Shown: piece by piece, positions 48,201 to 59,482 of the stretch | How positions within the stretch are numbered: the stretch's first letter is position 1 | Layout of the letters: each line of letters starts with the position of its first letter | Source: Nemertoderma westbladi | Taxonomy: Eukaryota; Xenacoelomorpha; Nemertodermatida; Nemertodermatidae | Direction of reading: 5' to 3' | Assembly: GCA_032718475.1 (NCBI GenBank) | Contig: JAUCBJ010008014.1 | Span: forward strand, 1 to 64,000 | DNA length: 64,000 bases | The notes under the pieces: generated by a model | Database searches by the model: none | What the model was told of the DNA's origin: nothing | The model's input: only the letters and a program-made list of their open reading frames with translations | Made by a program: the position numbers and the translations under genes

Positions 48201-51200
48201 TGCCCTTCTGTAACAGTTCTACTTTATTCCTTACACAGGATTCTGGTTGCCCTTCTGTAACAGTTCTACTTTATTCCTTACAGGATTCTGGTTGCCCTTC
48301 TCTAACAGTTCTACTTTATTCCTTACAGGATTCTGGTTGCCCTTCTGTAACAGTTCTACTTTATTCCTTACAGGATTCTGGTTGCCCTTCTGTAACAGTT
48401 CTACTTTATTCCTTACAGGATTCTGGTTGCCCTTCTGTAACAGTTCTACTCTATTCCTTACAGGATTCTGGTTGCCCTTCTGTAACAGTTCTACTTTATT
48501 CCTTACAGGATTCTGGTTGCCCTTCTGTAACAGTTATACTTTATTCCTTACAGGATTCTGGTTGCCCTTCTGTAACAGTTCTACTTTATTCCTTACAGGA
48601 TTCTGGTTGCCCTTCTGTAACAGTTCTACTTTATTCCTTGCAGGATTCTGGTTGCCCTTCTCTAACAGTTCTACTTTATTCCTTACAGGATTCTGGTTGC
48701 ACTGCTGTAGCAGTTCTACTTTATTCCTTACAGGATTCTGGTTGCCCTTCTGTAACAGTTCTACTTTATTCCTTACAGGATTCTGGTTGCCCTTCTGTAA
48801 CAATTCTACTCTATTCCTTACAGGATTCTGGTTGCCCTTCTGTAACAGTTCTACTTTATTCCTTATAGGATTCTGGTTGCCCTTCTGTAACAGTTCTACT
48901 TTATTCCTTACAGGATTCTGGTTGCCCTTCTGTAACAGTTCTACTTTATTCCTTACAGGATTCTGGTTGCCCTTCTGTAACAGTTCTACTGTATTCCTTA
49001 CAGGATTCTAGTTGCCCTTCTGTAACAGTTATACTTTATTCCTTACAGGATTCTGGTTGCCCTTCTGTGACAGTTCTACTTTATTCCTTACAGGATTCTG
49101 GTTGTACTGCTGTTACAGTTCTACTTTATTCCTTACAGGATTCTGGTTGCACTGCTGTAACAGTTCTACTTTATTCCTTACAGTATTCTGGTTGTACTGC
49201 TGTAACAGTTCTACTTTATTCCTTACAGGATTCTGGTTGCCCTTCTGTAACAGTTATACTTTATTCCTTACAGGATTCTGGTTGCCCTTCTGTAACAGTT
49301 CTACTTTATTCCTTACAGGATTCTGGTTGCCCTTCTGTAACAGTTCTACTTTATTCCTTACAGGATTCTGGTTGCCCTTCTGTAACAGTTATACTTTATT
49401 CCTTACAGGATTCTGGTTGCCCTTCTGTAACAGTTCTACTTTATTCCTTACAGGATTCTGGTTGCCCTTCTGTAACAGTTCTACTTTATTCCTTGCAGGA
49501 TTCTGGTTGCCCTTCTCTAACAGTTCTACTTTATTCCTTACAGGATTCTGGTTGCACTGCTGTAGCAGTTCTACTTTATTCCTTACAGGATTCTGGTTGC
49601 CCTTCTGTAACAGTTCTACTTTATTCCTTACAGGATTCTGGTTGCCCTTCTGTAACAGTTCTACTTTATTCCTTACAGGATTCTGGTTGCACTTCTGTAG
49701 CAGTTCTACTTTATTCCTTACAGGATTCTGGTTGCCCTTCTGTAACAATTCTATTTTATTCCTTACAGGATTCTGGTTGCCCTTCTGTAACAGTTCTACT
49801 TTATTCCTTACAGGATTCTGGTTGCCCTTCTGTAACAGTTCTACTTTATTCCTTACAGGATTCTGGTTGTACTGCTGTAACAGTTCTACTTTATTCCTTA
49901 CAGTATTCTGGTTGCACTGCTGTAACAGTTCTAATTTATTCCTTACATGATTCTGGTTGTACTGCTGTAGCAGTTCTACTTTATTCCTTACGGGATTCTG
50001 GTTGTACTGCTGTAACAGTTCTAATTTATTCCTTACAGGATTCTGGTTGCCCTTCTGTAACAGTTCTACTGTATTCCTTACAGGATTCTGGTTGCCCTTC
50101 TCTAACAGTTCTACTTTATTCCTTACAGGATTCTGGTTGTACTGCTGTAGCAGTTCTACTTTATTCCTTACGGGATTCTGGTTGTACTGCTGTAACAGTT
50201 CTACTTTATTCCTTGCAGGATTCTGGTTGCCCTTCTCTAACAGTTCTACTTTATTCCTTACAGGATTCTGGTTGCACTGCTGTAGCAGTTCTACTTTATT
50301 CCTTACAGGATTCTGGTTGCCCTTCTGTAACAGTTCTACTTTATTCCTTACATGATTCTGGTTGCCCTGCTGTAACAGTTCTACTTTATTCCTCACAGGA
50401 TTCTGGTTGCCCTTCTGTAACAGTTCTACTTTATTCCTTACAGGATTCTGGTTGCCCTTCTGTAACAGTTCTACTTTATTCCTTACAGGATTCTGGTTGC
50501 ACTTCTGTAGCAGTTCTACTTTATTCCTTACAGGATTCTGGTTGCCCTTCTGTAACAATTCTATTTTATTCCTTACAGGATTCTGGTTGCCCTTCTGTAA
50601 CAGTTCTACTTTATTCCTTACAGGATTCTGGTTGCCCTTCTGTAACAGTTCTACTTTATTCCTTACAGTATTCTGGTTGCACTGCTGTAACAGTTCTAAT
50701 TTATTCCTTACATGATTCTGGTTGTACTGCTGTAGCAGTTCTACTTTATTCCTTACAGGATTCTGGTTGCCCTTCTGTAACAGTTATACTTTATTCCTTA
50801 CAGGATTCTGGTTGCCCTTCTGTAACAGTTCTACTTTATTCCTCACAGGATTCTGGTTGCCCTTCTGTAACAGTTCTACTTTATTCCTCACAGGATTCTG
50901 GTTGCCCTTCTGTAACAGTTCTACTTTATTCCTTACAGGATTCTGGTTGCACTTCTGTAGCAGTTCTACTTTATTCCTTACAGGATTCTGGTTGTACTTC
51001 TACTTTATTCCTTACAGGATTCTGGTTGCCCTTCTGTAACAGTTCTACTTTATTCCTTACAGGATTCTGGTTGCCCTTCTGTAACAATTCTATTTTATTC
51101 CTTACAGGATTCTGGTTGCCCTTCTGTAACAGTTCTACTTTATTCCTTACAGGATTCTGGTTGCCCTTCTGTAACAGTTCTACTTTATTCCTTACAGTAT

Positions 51201-53672
51201 TCTGGTTGCACTGCTGTAACAGTTCTAATTTATTCCTTACATGATTCTGGTTGTACTGCTGTAGCAGTTCTACTTTATTCCTTACAGGATTCTGGTTGTA
51301 CTGCTGTAACAATTCTATTTTATTCCTTACAGGATTCTGGTTGCCCTTCTGTAACAGTTCTACTTTATTCCATACAGGTTTCTGGTTGCCCTTCTGTAAC
51401 AGTTCTACTTTATTCCTTACAGGATTCTGGTTGCCCTTCTGTAACAGTTCTAATTTATTCCTTACAGGATTCTGGTTGTACTTCTGTAGCAGTTCTACTT
51501 TATTCCTTACAGGATTCTGGTTGTACTGCTGTAGCAGTTATACTTTATTCCTTACAGGATTCTGGTTGCCCTTCTGTAACAGTTCTACTTTATTCCTTAC
51601 AGGATTCTGGTTGCCCTTCTGTAACAGTTCTACTTTATTCCTTACAGGATTCTGGTTGTACTGCTGTAACAGTTCTACTTTATTCCTTACAGGATTCTGG
51701 TTGCCCTTCTGTAGCAGTTCTACTTTATTCCTTACAGGATTCTGGTTGCCCTTCTGTAACAGTTCTACTTTATTCCTTACAGGATTCTGGTTGCACTGCT
51801 GTAACGGTTCTACTTTATTCCTTACAGGATTCTGGGTGCCCTTCTGTAACAGTTCTACTTTATTCCTTACAGGATTCTGGTTGCACTGCTGTAGCAGTTC
51901 TACTTTATTCCTTACAGGATTCTGGTTGTACTGCTGTAACAGTTCTACTTTATTCCTCACAGGATTCTGGTTGCCCTTCTGTAACAGTTCTACTTTATTC
52001 CTCACAGGATTCTGGTTGCCCTTCTGTAACAGTTCTACTTTATTCCTTACAGGATTCTGGTTGTACTGCTGTAGCAGTTATACTTTATTCCTTACAGGAT
52101 TCTGGTTGCCCTTCTGTAACAGTTCTACTTTATTCCTTACAGGATTCTGGTTGTACTGCTGTAGCAGTTATACTTTATTCCTTACAGGATTCTGGTTGCC
52201 CTTCTGTAACAGTTCTACTTTATTCCTTACAGGATTCTGGTTGCCCTTCTGTAACAGTTCTACTTTATTCCTTACAGGATTCTGGTTGTACTGCTGTAAC
52301 AGTTCTACTTTATTCCTTACAGGATTCTGGTTGCCCTTCTGTAGCAGTTCTACTTTATTCCTTACAGGATTCTGGTTGCCCTTCTGTAACAGTTCTACTT
52401 TATTCCTTACAGGATTCTGGTTGCACTGCTGTAACGGTTCTACTTTATTCCTTACAGGATTCTGGGTGCCCTTCTGTAACAGTTCTACTTTATTCCTTAC
52501 AGGATTCTGGTTGCACTGCTGTAGCAGTTCTACTTTATTCCTTACAGGATTCTGGTTGTACTGCTGTAACAGTTCTACTTTATTCCTCACAGGATTCTGG
52601 TTGCCCTTCTGTAACAGTTCTACTTTATTCCTCACAGGATTCTGGTTGCCCTTCTGTAACAGTTCTACTTTATTCCTTACAGGATTCTGGTTGCCCTTCT
52701 GTAACAGTTCTAGTTTATTCCTTACAGGATTCTGGTTGCCCTTCTGTAACAGTTCTACTTTATTCCTTACAGGATTCTGGTTGTACTGCTGTAACAGTTC
52801 TACTTTATTCCTTACAGGATTCTGGTTGCCCTTCTGTAACAGTTCTACTTTATTCCTTACAGGATTCTGGTTGCCCTTCTGTAACAGTTCTACTGTATTC
52901 CTTACAGGATTCTGGTTGCCCTTCTGTGACAGTTCTACTTTATTCCTTACAGGATTCTGGTTGTACTTCTGTAACAGTTATATTTTATTCCTTACAGGAT
53001 TCTGGTTGTACTGCTGTAACAGTTCTACTTTATTCCTTACATGATTCTGGTTGTACTGCTGTAACAGTTCTACTTTATTCCTTACAGGATTCTGGTTGCC
53101 CTTCTGTAACAGTTCTACTTTATTCCTTACAGGATTCTGGTTGTACTGCTGTAACAGTTCTACTTTATTCCTCACAGGATTCTGGTTGCCCTTCTGTAAC
53201 AGTTCTAGTTTATTCCTTACAGGATTCTGGTTGCCCTTCTGTAACAATTATATTTTATTCCTTACAGGATTCTTGTTGTACTTCTGTAGCAGTTCTACTT
53301 TATTCCTTACAGGATTCTGGTTGCCCTTCTGTAACAGTTCTACTTTATTCCTTACAGGATTCTGGTTGCACTTCTGTAGCAGTTCTACTTTATTCCTTAC
53401 AGGATTCTGGTTGCCCTTCTGTAACAATTCTATTTTATTCCTTACAGGATTCTGGTTGCCCTTCTGTAACAGTTCTACTTTATTCCTTACAGGATTCTGG
53501 TTGCCCTTCTGTAACAGTTCTACTTTATTCCTTACAGGATTCTGGTTGTACTGCTGTAACAGTTCTACTTTATTCCTTACAGGATTCTGGTTGCCCTTCT
53601 GTAACAGTTCTACTTTATTCCTTACAGGATTCTGGTTGCCCTTCTGTAACAGTTCTACTTTATTCTTTACAG
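45281..53672 (+). repeat. 45-bp array of [acceptor + start of TM3 exon] (array E)
   Basis: About 186 copies of a 45-bp unit: GATTCTGGTTGCACTGCTGT, A(A/G)CAGTTCTACTTTATTCCTT, ACAG|. The last copy is the actual start of the TM3 exon. Every copy thus has a CTTTATTCCTTACAG| acceptor followed by GATTCTGG. The array starts only about 17 bp after the donor of the TM2 exon, so the nearest acceptor (45,332) would give a 69-bp intron and the farthest an 8.4-kb intron. Sub-types differ at one place (TGCACTGCT, TGTACTGCT, TGCCCTTCT, TGTACTTCT). Some 47-bp copies contain TTACACAGG, and one copy near 51,000 is shortened. In the exon's frame a unit reads DSGCTAVTVLLYSLQ, resembling the exon's own DSGCTAVAVLLHYFF, and it stays open. 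The long frames on both strands are array translations. Confidence 0.97.
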
Positions 53673-53914
53673 GATTCTGGTTGCACTGCTGTAGCAGTCC
53701 TTCTACATTATTTCTTCCTCTCCGTGTTCACTTGGATGTTGAACGAAGGAATTCTCTATTATCTCAACGTAGTCGTTATATTTGAACGGGAGGTTTCCTG
53801 GAAATGGATTTATTTAGGTATCGGTTGGGGTGCGCCGTTATTGGTAGTTGGTATTTCGGCTGGTGCCAGCCAACTCAATGGATACTCGTACGAACGGCCA
53901 GGGGGAGATGTTAT
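53673..53914 (+). CDS. Adhesion GPCR exon: TM3, ICL2, TM4 and start of ECL2
   Basis: Acceptor TATTCTTTACAG|GATTC, donor GTTAT|GTAAGT. The frame reads DSGCTAVAVLLHYFFLSVFT, WMLNEGILYYL, then WIYLGIGWGAPLLVVGISAG and a loop ending RPGGDV. Two family hallmarks are unmistakable: the TM3 sequence C-x-x-x-AVLLHYFFL-x-x-F-x-WM and the TM4 GWG-x-P motif. The TM3 cysteine should pair with the Cys-Trp of ECL2, which opens the next exon. It enters in phase 0 and leaves in phase 2. Like the TM2 exon, its start is chosen as the last of many acceptor copies, on the ground that ECL1 then has normal length. Confidence 0.96.
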
Positions 53915-53989
53915 GTAAGTATTTATCTTTGGGATATAATAAAGTATTATTTTAATATTTGTTTAACTAAAATAGATATGCCGACTATG

Positions 53990-55936
53990 TTTATTTTAGT
54001 TTATTTTCTACTTTATATACCTCAACAGTAGGTTCAGTTTAGTTTATTTTCTACTTTATATACCTCAACATTAGGTTTAGTTTATTTTATACTTTATATA
54101 CCTCAACATTAGGTTTAGTTTAGTTTATTTTATACTTTATATACCTCATCAGTAGGTTTAGTTTAGTTTATTTTCTACTTTATATACCTCAACAGTAGGT
54201 TTAGTTTAGTTTATTTTCTACTTTATATACCTCAACATTAGGTTTAGTTTAGTTTATTTTCTACTTTATATACCGCAACATTAGGTTTAGTTTAGTTAAT
54301 TTTTACTTTATATACCTCAACAGTAGGTTTAGTTTAGTTTATGTTCTACTTTATATAGCTCAACATTAGGTTTAGTTTATTTTCTACTTTATATACCTCA
54401 ACATTAGGTTTAGTTTAGTTTATTTTCTACTTTATATACCGCAACATTAGGTTTAGTTTAGTTAATTTTTACTTTATATACCTCAACAGTAGGTTTAGTT
54501 TAGTTTATGTTCTACTTTATATAGCTCAACATTAGGTTTAGTTTAGTTTATTTTCTACTTTATATACATCAACAGTAGGTTTAGTTTAGTTTATTTTCTA
54601 CTTTATATACCTCAACATTAGGTTTAGTTTAGTTTATTTTCTACTTTATATACCTCAACATTAGGTTTAGTTTAGTTTATTTTCTACTTTATATACCTCA
54701 ACATTAGGTTTAGTTTAGTTTATTTTCTACTTTATATACCTCAACAGTAGGTTCAGTTTAGTTTATTTTCTACTTTATATACCTCAACATTAGGTTTAGT
54801 TTATTTTATACTTTATATACCTCAACATTAGGTTTAGTTTAGTTTATTTTCTACTTTATATACCTCAACAGTAGGTTTAGTTTAGTTTATTTTCTACTTT
54901 ATATACCTCAACATTAGGTTTAGTTTAGTTTATTTTCTACTTTATATACCTCAACATTAGGTTTAGTTTAGTTTATTTTCTACTTTATATACCTCAACAG
55001 TAGGTTCAGTTTAGTTTATTTTCTACTTTATATACCTCAACATTAGGTTTAGTTTAGTTTATTTTCTACTTTATATACCTCAACATTAGGTTTAGTTTAG
55101 TTTATTTTCTACTTTATATACCTCAACAGTAGGTTCAGTTTAGTTTATTTTCTACTTTATATACCTCAACATTAGGTTTAGTTTAGTTTATTTTCTACTT
55201 TATATACCTCAACAGTAGGTTCAGTTTAGTTTATTTTCTACTTTATATACCTCAACATTAGGTTTAGTTTATTTTATACTTTATATACCTCAACATTAGG
55301 TTTAGTTTAGTTTATTTTCTACTTTATATACCTCAACAGTAGGTTTAGTTTAGTTTATTTTCTACTTTATATACCTCAACATTAGGTTTAGTTTAGTTTA
55401 TTTTCTATTTTATATACCTCAACAGTAGGTTCAGTTTAGTTTATTTTCTACTTTATAACCTCAACATTAGGTTTAGTTTAGTTTATTTTCTACTTTATAT
55501 ACCTCAACATTAGGTTTAGTTTTGTTTATTTTCTACTTTATATACCTCAACAGTAGGTTTAGTTTAGTTCATTTTCTACTTTATATACCTCAACAGTAGG
55601 TTTAGTTTAGTTTATTTTCTACTTTATATACCTCAACAGTAGGTTTAGTTTATTTTCTACTTTATATACCTCAACATTAGGTTTAGTTTAGTTTATTTTC
55701 TACTTTATATACCTCAACATTAGGTTTAGTTTAGTTTATTTTCTACTTTATATACCTCAACATTAGGTTTAGTTTAGTTTATTTTCTACTTTATATACCT
55801 CAACAGTAGGTTTAGTTTAGTTTATTTTCTACTTTATATACCTCAACATTAGGTTTAGTTTAGTTTATTTTCTACTTTATATACCTCAACAGTAGGTTTA
55901 GTTTAGTTTATTTTCTACTTTATATACCTCAACAGT
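53990..55936 (+). repeat. 43-bp AT-rich minisatellite array (array F)
   Basis: Unit TTAGGTTTAGTTTAGTTTAT, TTTCTACTTTATATACCTCA, ACA; 43 bp, with 38-bp forms lacking one TTTAG. About 46 copies with moderate divergence (CATTAGG/CAGTAGG, TTTAG/TTCAG, ACCTC/ACCGC). The units do not match the flanking exons, so this array is not junction-derived. They are pyrimidine-rich and contain CCTCAACAG and CATTAG, so weak acceptors are present. Decayed copies (TATACTTTATG) continue almost to the TM5 exon. Confidence 0.95.
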
Positions 55937-56024
55937 TAAGAAAAAATTTAGTGTATTGTATACTTTATGTAACTCGACAGTTGGTTTTATTTAGTGTTTT
56001 GTATACTTTATGATTCCTTTCCAG

Positions 56025-56177
56025 ATGCTGGTTAGATCCTTCCGTTGGTGTTTTGTATGCCTTCATAGGCCCCGCAGTAGCTATAGCCGTGGCTAACATG
56101 GTGGTTATTGTTATTGTACTCAGAACGATGTTTAAAAGCTCGGCTTTTAATAAAAAATCGGAGATAGAACAGATCAA
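56025..56177 (+). CDS. Adhesion GPCR exon: ECL2 and TM5
   Basis: Acceptor TTCCTTTCCAG|ATGC, donor ATCAA|GTGAGT. The frame reads ICWLDPSVGVLYAFIGPAVA, IAVANMVVIVIVLRTM, FKSSAFNKKSEIEQIK. It carries the ECL2 Cys-Trp-Leu, whose cysteine bonds to TM3, and the TM5 pattern AF-x-GP-x-x-x-x-x-x-x-N characteristic of adhesion receptors, then the basic start of ICL3. It enters in phase 2 (AT|A gives Ile) and leaves in phase 2 (AA|G gives Lys). The donor and the last 14 bases of the exon are the seed of the tandem array that follows. Confidence 0.96.
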
Positions 56178-57160
56178 GTGAGTTACATTGAACAGATCAA
56201 GTGAGTTACATTGAATTATCTCCTGGATAGAACAGATCAAGTGAGTTACATTGAATTATCTCCTGGATAGAACAGATCAAGTGAGTTACATTGAACAGAT
56301 CAAGTGAGTTACATTGAATTATCTCCTGGATAGAACAGATCAAGTGAGTTACATTGAATTATCTCCTGGATAGAACAGATCAAGTGAGTTACATTGAATT
56401 ATCTCCTGGATAGAACAGATCAAGTGAGTTACATTGAATTATCTCCTGGATAGAACAGATAAAGTGAGTTACATTGAATTATCTCCTGGATAGAACAGAT
56501 CAAGTGAGTTACATTGAATTATCTCCTGGATAGAACAGATCAAGTGAGTTACATTGAATTATCTCCTGGATAGAACAGATCAAGTGAGTTACATTGAATT
56601 ATCTCCTGGATAGAACAGATCAAGTGAGTTACATTGAACAGATCAAGTGAGTTACATTGAATTATCTCCTGGATAGAACAGATCAAGTGAGTTACATTGA
56701 ACAGATCAAGTGAGTTACATTGAATTATCTCCTGGATAGAACAGATCAAGTGAGTTACATTGAATTATCTCCTGGATAGAACAGATCAAGTGAGTTACAT
56801 TGAATTATCTCCTGGATAGAACAGATCAAGTGAGTTACATTGAATTATCTCCTGGATAGAACAGATCAAGTGAGTTACATTGAACAGATCAAGTGAGTTA
56901 CATTGAATTATCTCCTGGATAGAACAGATCAAATGAGTTACATTGAATTATCTCCTGGATAGAACAGATCAAGTGAGTTACATTGAATTATCTCCTGGAT
57001 AGAACAGATCAAGTGAGTTACATTGAATTATCTCCTGGATAGAACAGATCAAGTGAGTTACATTGAATTATCTCCTGGATAGAACAGATCAAGTGAGTTA
57101 CATTGAATTATCTCCTGGATAGAACAGATCAAGTGAGTTACATTGAATTATCTCCTGGAA
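56163..57160 (+). repeat. 40-bp array of [end of TM5 exon + donor] (array G)
   Basis: Unit ATAGAACAGATCAA|GTGAG, TTACATTGAATTATCTCCTG, G; 40 bp, about 25 copies, some followed by a 23-bp partial unit (CAGATCAAGTGAGTTACATT GAA). The first copy is the real exon end and its GTGAGT donor. Every later copy repeats exon sequence IEQIK plus the same donor. The unit is not a multiple of three and its GTGAGT starts with TGA in frame, so use of a downstream donor would introduce a stop at once. Copies are nearly identical. Confidence 0.96.
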
Positions 57161-57605
57161 TGTTTTAATTCAGGTACATATCGCCAAATATGTAAAAACA
57201 AGACAATATAAACATAACAATTTCGTGTAGAAATAGCTGAGATATCGTCGTTGGGAAGCTGCATGATTTAGACTGCGAGGCTATTTAATTGCTAAACCAC
57301 ATCGTAATAAACCCCCGCAACTCATCATGGGTTGATATTCTGAGGATTTGTAAATATTGTCTCTCACTAGCATCGCGTTGTATTTATTGTCTTGGAAATC
57401 ATTTTTTCAATATTCACCATTTCGTTAGTAATACAGTACAATAAACCCAATAACATTCAACGCTATTGCTGCTGGAAAAATATTCTTTTTGTGATTTCAA
57501 CCACACCTACAAACACCTACACAATTTAATTATAAATAGAGATGTTTATGATATTAATATTAATATTATTGCATTTGTGTTTAACATCCATAGATTGTAT
57601 AAATC

Positions 57606-57775
57606 ATTAAGTAATTAAACAGGACTAAGGATGAACCAACTCCGTGGTGTAGGTGTTAGCATACCTGAACGTTTATCGGGAGACGCGGGTTCGATCCCCG
57701 CTGGTGGCGAATTCATTTTTTCCGCTCCATTTGCTATAGAGTTGGATCATCCTTAGTCCTGTTTAATTACTTAAT
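57606..57775 (+). mobile_element. 170-bp foldback element with perfect 28-bp terminal inverted repeats enclosing a tRNA-like sequence
   Basis: The ends ATTAAGTAATTAAACAGGAC TAAGGATG (57,606-57,633) and its exact reverse complement (57,748-57,775) bracket a core. The core contains GTGTAGGTGTTAGCA (A-box-like) and CGGGTTCGATCCCCG (57,686-57,700), a perfect RNA polymerase III B box as in tRNA T-arms. It is either a MITE that captured a SINE head or a SINE-like element with foldback ends. The core does not fold into a convincing functional tRNA, so I do not call a tRNA gene. Confidence 0.8.
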
Positions 57776-57850
57776 AAAATATTAATATTAATATTATATT
57801 ATAATATTATTTTATGCATTTTATTTTATTTATTTTATTTTATTTTTCAT
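57776..57850. repeat. AT-rich simple sequence
   Basis: AATATTAATATTATATTATA-type and TTTTATTTTATTTATTTTAT-type runs, just before the TM6 exon. Low-complexity intron sequence. Confidence 0.8.
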
Positions 57851-57918
57851 ATTTTATGTCTGCACTTTTAGCTTTAGGTGCGTTTTTCGATATTAACTTT
57901 TCTGTTTTTGTGTTGTAG

Positions 57919-58045
57919 GGGAGGCGTTTGGAGTTTATGCGTTATTGTTCCAGTTTTCGGAGTCTCTTGGGTGATCGGTGTTTTTGCTGTAACTGAAGAG
58001 GCAGTCGTGTTACAATATTTATTCAATATATTAATCTCGACTCAG
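57919..58045 (+). CDS. Adhesion GPCR exon: TM6 and start of TM7
   Basis: Acceptor TTTTGTGTTGTAG|GGGAGG, donor ACTCAG|GTTAGT. The frame reads GGVWSLCVIVPVFGVSWVIG then VFAVTEEAVVLQYLFNILIS TQ. TM6 has the P-x-x-G-x-x-W-x-x-G pattern of family B receptors; the second half begins TM7 (QYLFNILISTQ). It enters in phase 2 and leaves in phase 0. The split of TM7 between this exon and the next, right before G-V-F-I-F, is a natural phase-0 junction. Confidence 0.96.
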
Positions 58046-58163
58046 GTTAGTGAAATTATATATTTGGGTTTCTTATTGCACCATCAGCTCGGGTTAGCCG
58101 ACCTCTAATCCGAATGTCTCTAATTATTATCATTTTCGCTCGGTTCAGTTTAGTAAATTAAGC

Positions 58164-58645
58164 AATGACGTCCAGGTGGGATCGAACTGGTGACCTCCGG
58201 GTTGCTCTAACCATTCAGCTAACGGCTCAGGTAAAAGATAGACCCGGAAATACTATCTGATACCTTGTATGTCCGCAATTGACCTCCTCATTGCCTCCCA
58301 TCTGCCAATGCCATCATATGCTGCCACTGTGCTCAACCCTACAGTACTTGGCCGTCTTTAACCAACCGTCTACAATGAAAGGATAGTGTGTATATTAACC
58401 ATGAACCATCTCGGTCATTTGATTCATTCTACCCTTTCATTGTAGCGAGTGGTTAAAGGCGGCCAAGTACTGTAGGATTGAGCCCAGTGGCAGCATATGA
58501 TGGTATTGACAGATAGGAGGCCATGAGGAGGTAAATTGCGGACATACAAGGTATCAGATAGTATTTCCGGGTCTATCTTTTACCTGAGCCGTTAGCTGAA
58601 TGGTTATACCAACCCGGACCAGTTCGATCCCACCTGGACGTCATT
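58164..58645. mobile_element. Inverted pair of tRNA-headed SINE-like elements
   Basis: Left arm 58,164-58,382 and right arm 58,433-58,645 are reverse complements with about 90% identity around a 50-bp centre. Each arm's outer end reads, outward, GAGCCGTTAGCTGAATGGTT (A box) ... CAGTTCGATCCCACCTGG (B box): a tRNA-derived promoter head. A shared body follows (GATAGTATTTCCGGGTCTAT, CAGCATATGATGG, GGCCAAGTACTGTAG). The right copy lost a few bases between the A and B boxes. So two SINE-like copies lie head-outward in an intron of the receptor; a transcript could form a 210-bp hairpin. Confidence 0.85.
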
Positions 58646-59233
58646 GTCGAATTCGCTAAACTGCGCCCAACGAATATTATAGTAATATCTAATATAAAAC
58701 CACTAATTTTGCCTTAAATACCTCTAATATCCCATTTCCTGTAAACAACATAACAAGAAAATGGTATTTTAAGTTTCGCCATTTTGTTTAACACAATGAA
58801 ATATTAGAGTAAAATCACTAGTAACTACTTATGAAACGCGACCATTTCGTACATGTTCAGTATGTTACGGATTAACGTTAGGTTATTAACTGTTCATTCA
58901 CTCTGGTTGAATTCAACTACTCCAATGATACGATTACAAATTGATTTAAGTCTCAAACATTTTGTTTTATTAAATTGTCTGTCAATAGTATTATTAAATC
59001 ATGAAAAAAAAACAATAAATAGTTGCGTTACCTGCAATGATGTTATTATTCTGTGGCGCGGATTACCATAATGCGGCTATTATTATTATGTAACACATAT
59101 AATGTGGCAACGAATATCGCTACATCAACATTTACAATAAATAATATACATAAATACAGAAAACAAATTTTGTAGATCTTTATGGACCAGTTTTCTGGGA
59201 ATTTATCAGACTCGTAGTTATTGTCGGACAGAC
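58646..59233. other. Intron sequence without recognised elements
   Basis: AT-rich intron between TM7-coding exons. A 72-codon frame (58,853-59,071) has no domain or splice support and I do not regard it as coding. Confidence 0.5.
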
Positions 59234-59411
59234 TAACTCGACTATTCTCGAACTAACACACGTCACCAACTCGACTATTCTCGAACTAACTCACGTCACC
59301 AACTCGACTATTCTCGAACTAACTCACGTCACTAACTCGACTATTCTCGACCTAACTCACGTCACTAACTCGACTATTCTCGATCTAACTCACGTCACTA
59401 ACTCGAATATT
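59234..59411 (+). repeat. 33-bp tandem repeat, about 5.4 copies
   Basis: Unit AACTCGACTATTCTCGAACT AACTCACGTCACC, with A/T and C/T variants (GACCTAAC, GATCTAAC, GTCACT). It ends about 70 bp before the last TM7 exon. Confidence 0.93.
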
Positions 59412-59482
59412 GTTCAATAAACTACAATTAGTTAACTATTTTCTTAAACAATAATTTACTATGTTCTCTTTTTGTATTTCAG

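Noticed and set aside
46237-50558. Long - strand frames rich in NQNPVRNKVELLQKG
   Set aside because: Antisense reading of the 45-bp array. They resemble a low-complexity coiled coil but have no start context or independent support.
49067-53044. Frames of up to 725 codons (FWLPFCNSSTLFLTG / DSGCPSVTVLLYSLQ) in the TM3 array
   Set aside because: Repeat translation with no unique coding sequence; explained by a 45-bp stop-free unit.
53990-55936. Array F as a fifth splice-junction-derived array
   Set aside because: Its unit has no match to either flanking exon; only weak acceptor-like CAG/TAG words are present.
57641-57710. A functional tRNA gene
   Set aside because: The B box is perfect, but acceptor-stem pairing is poor and the sequence is embedded in a foldback element; better explained as a SINE-type head.
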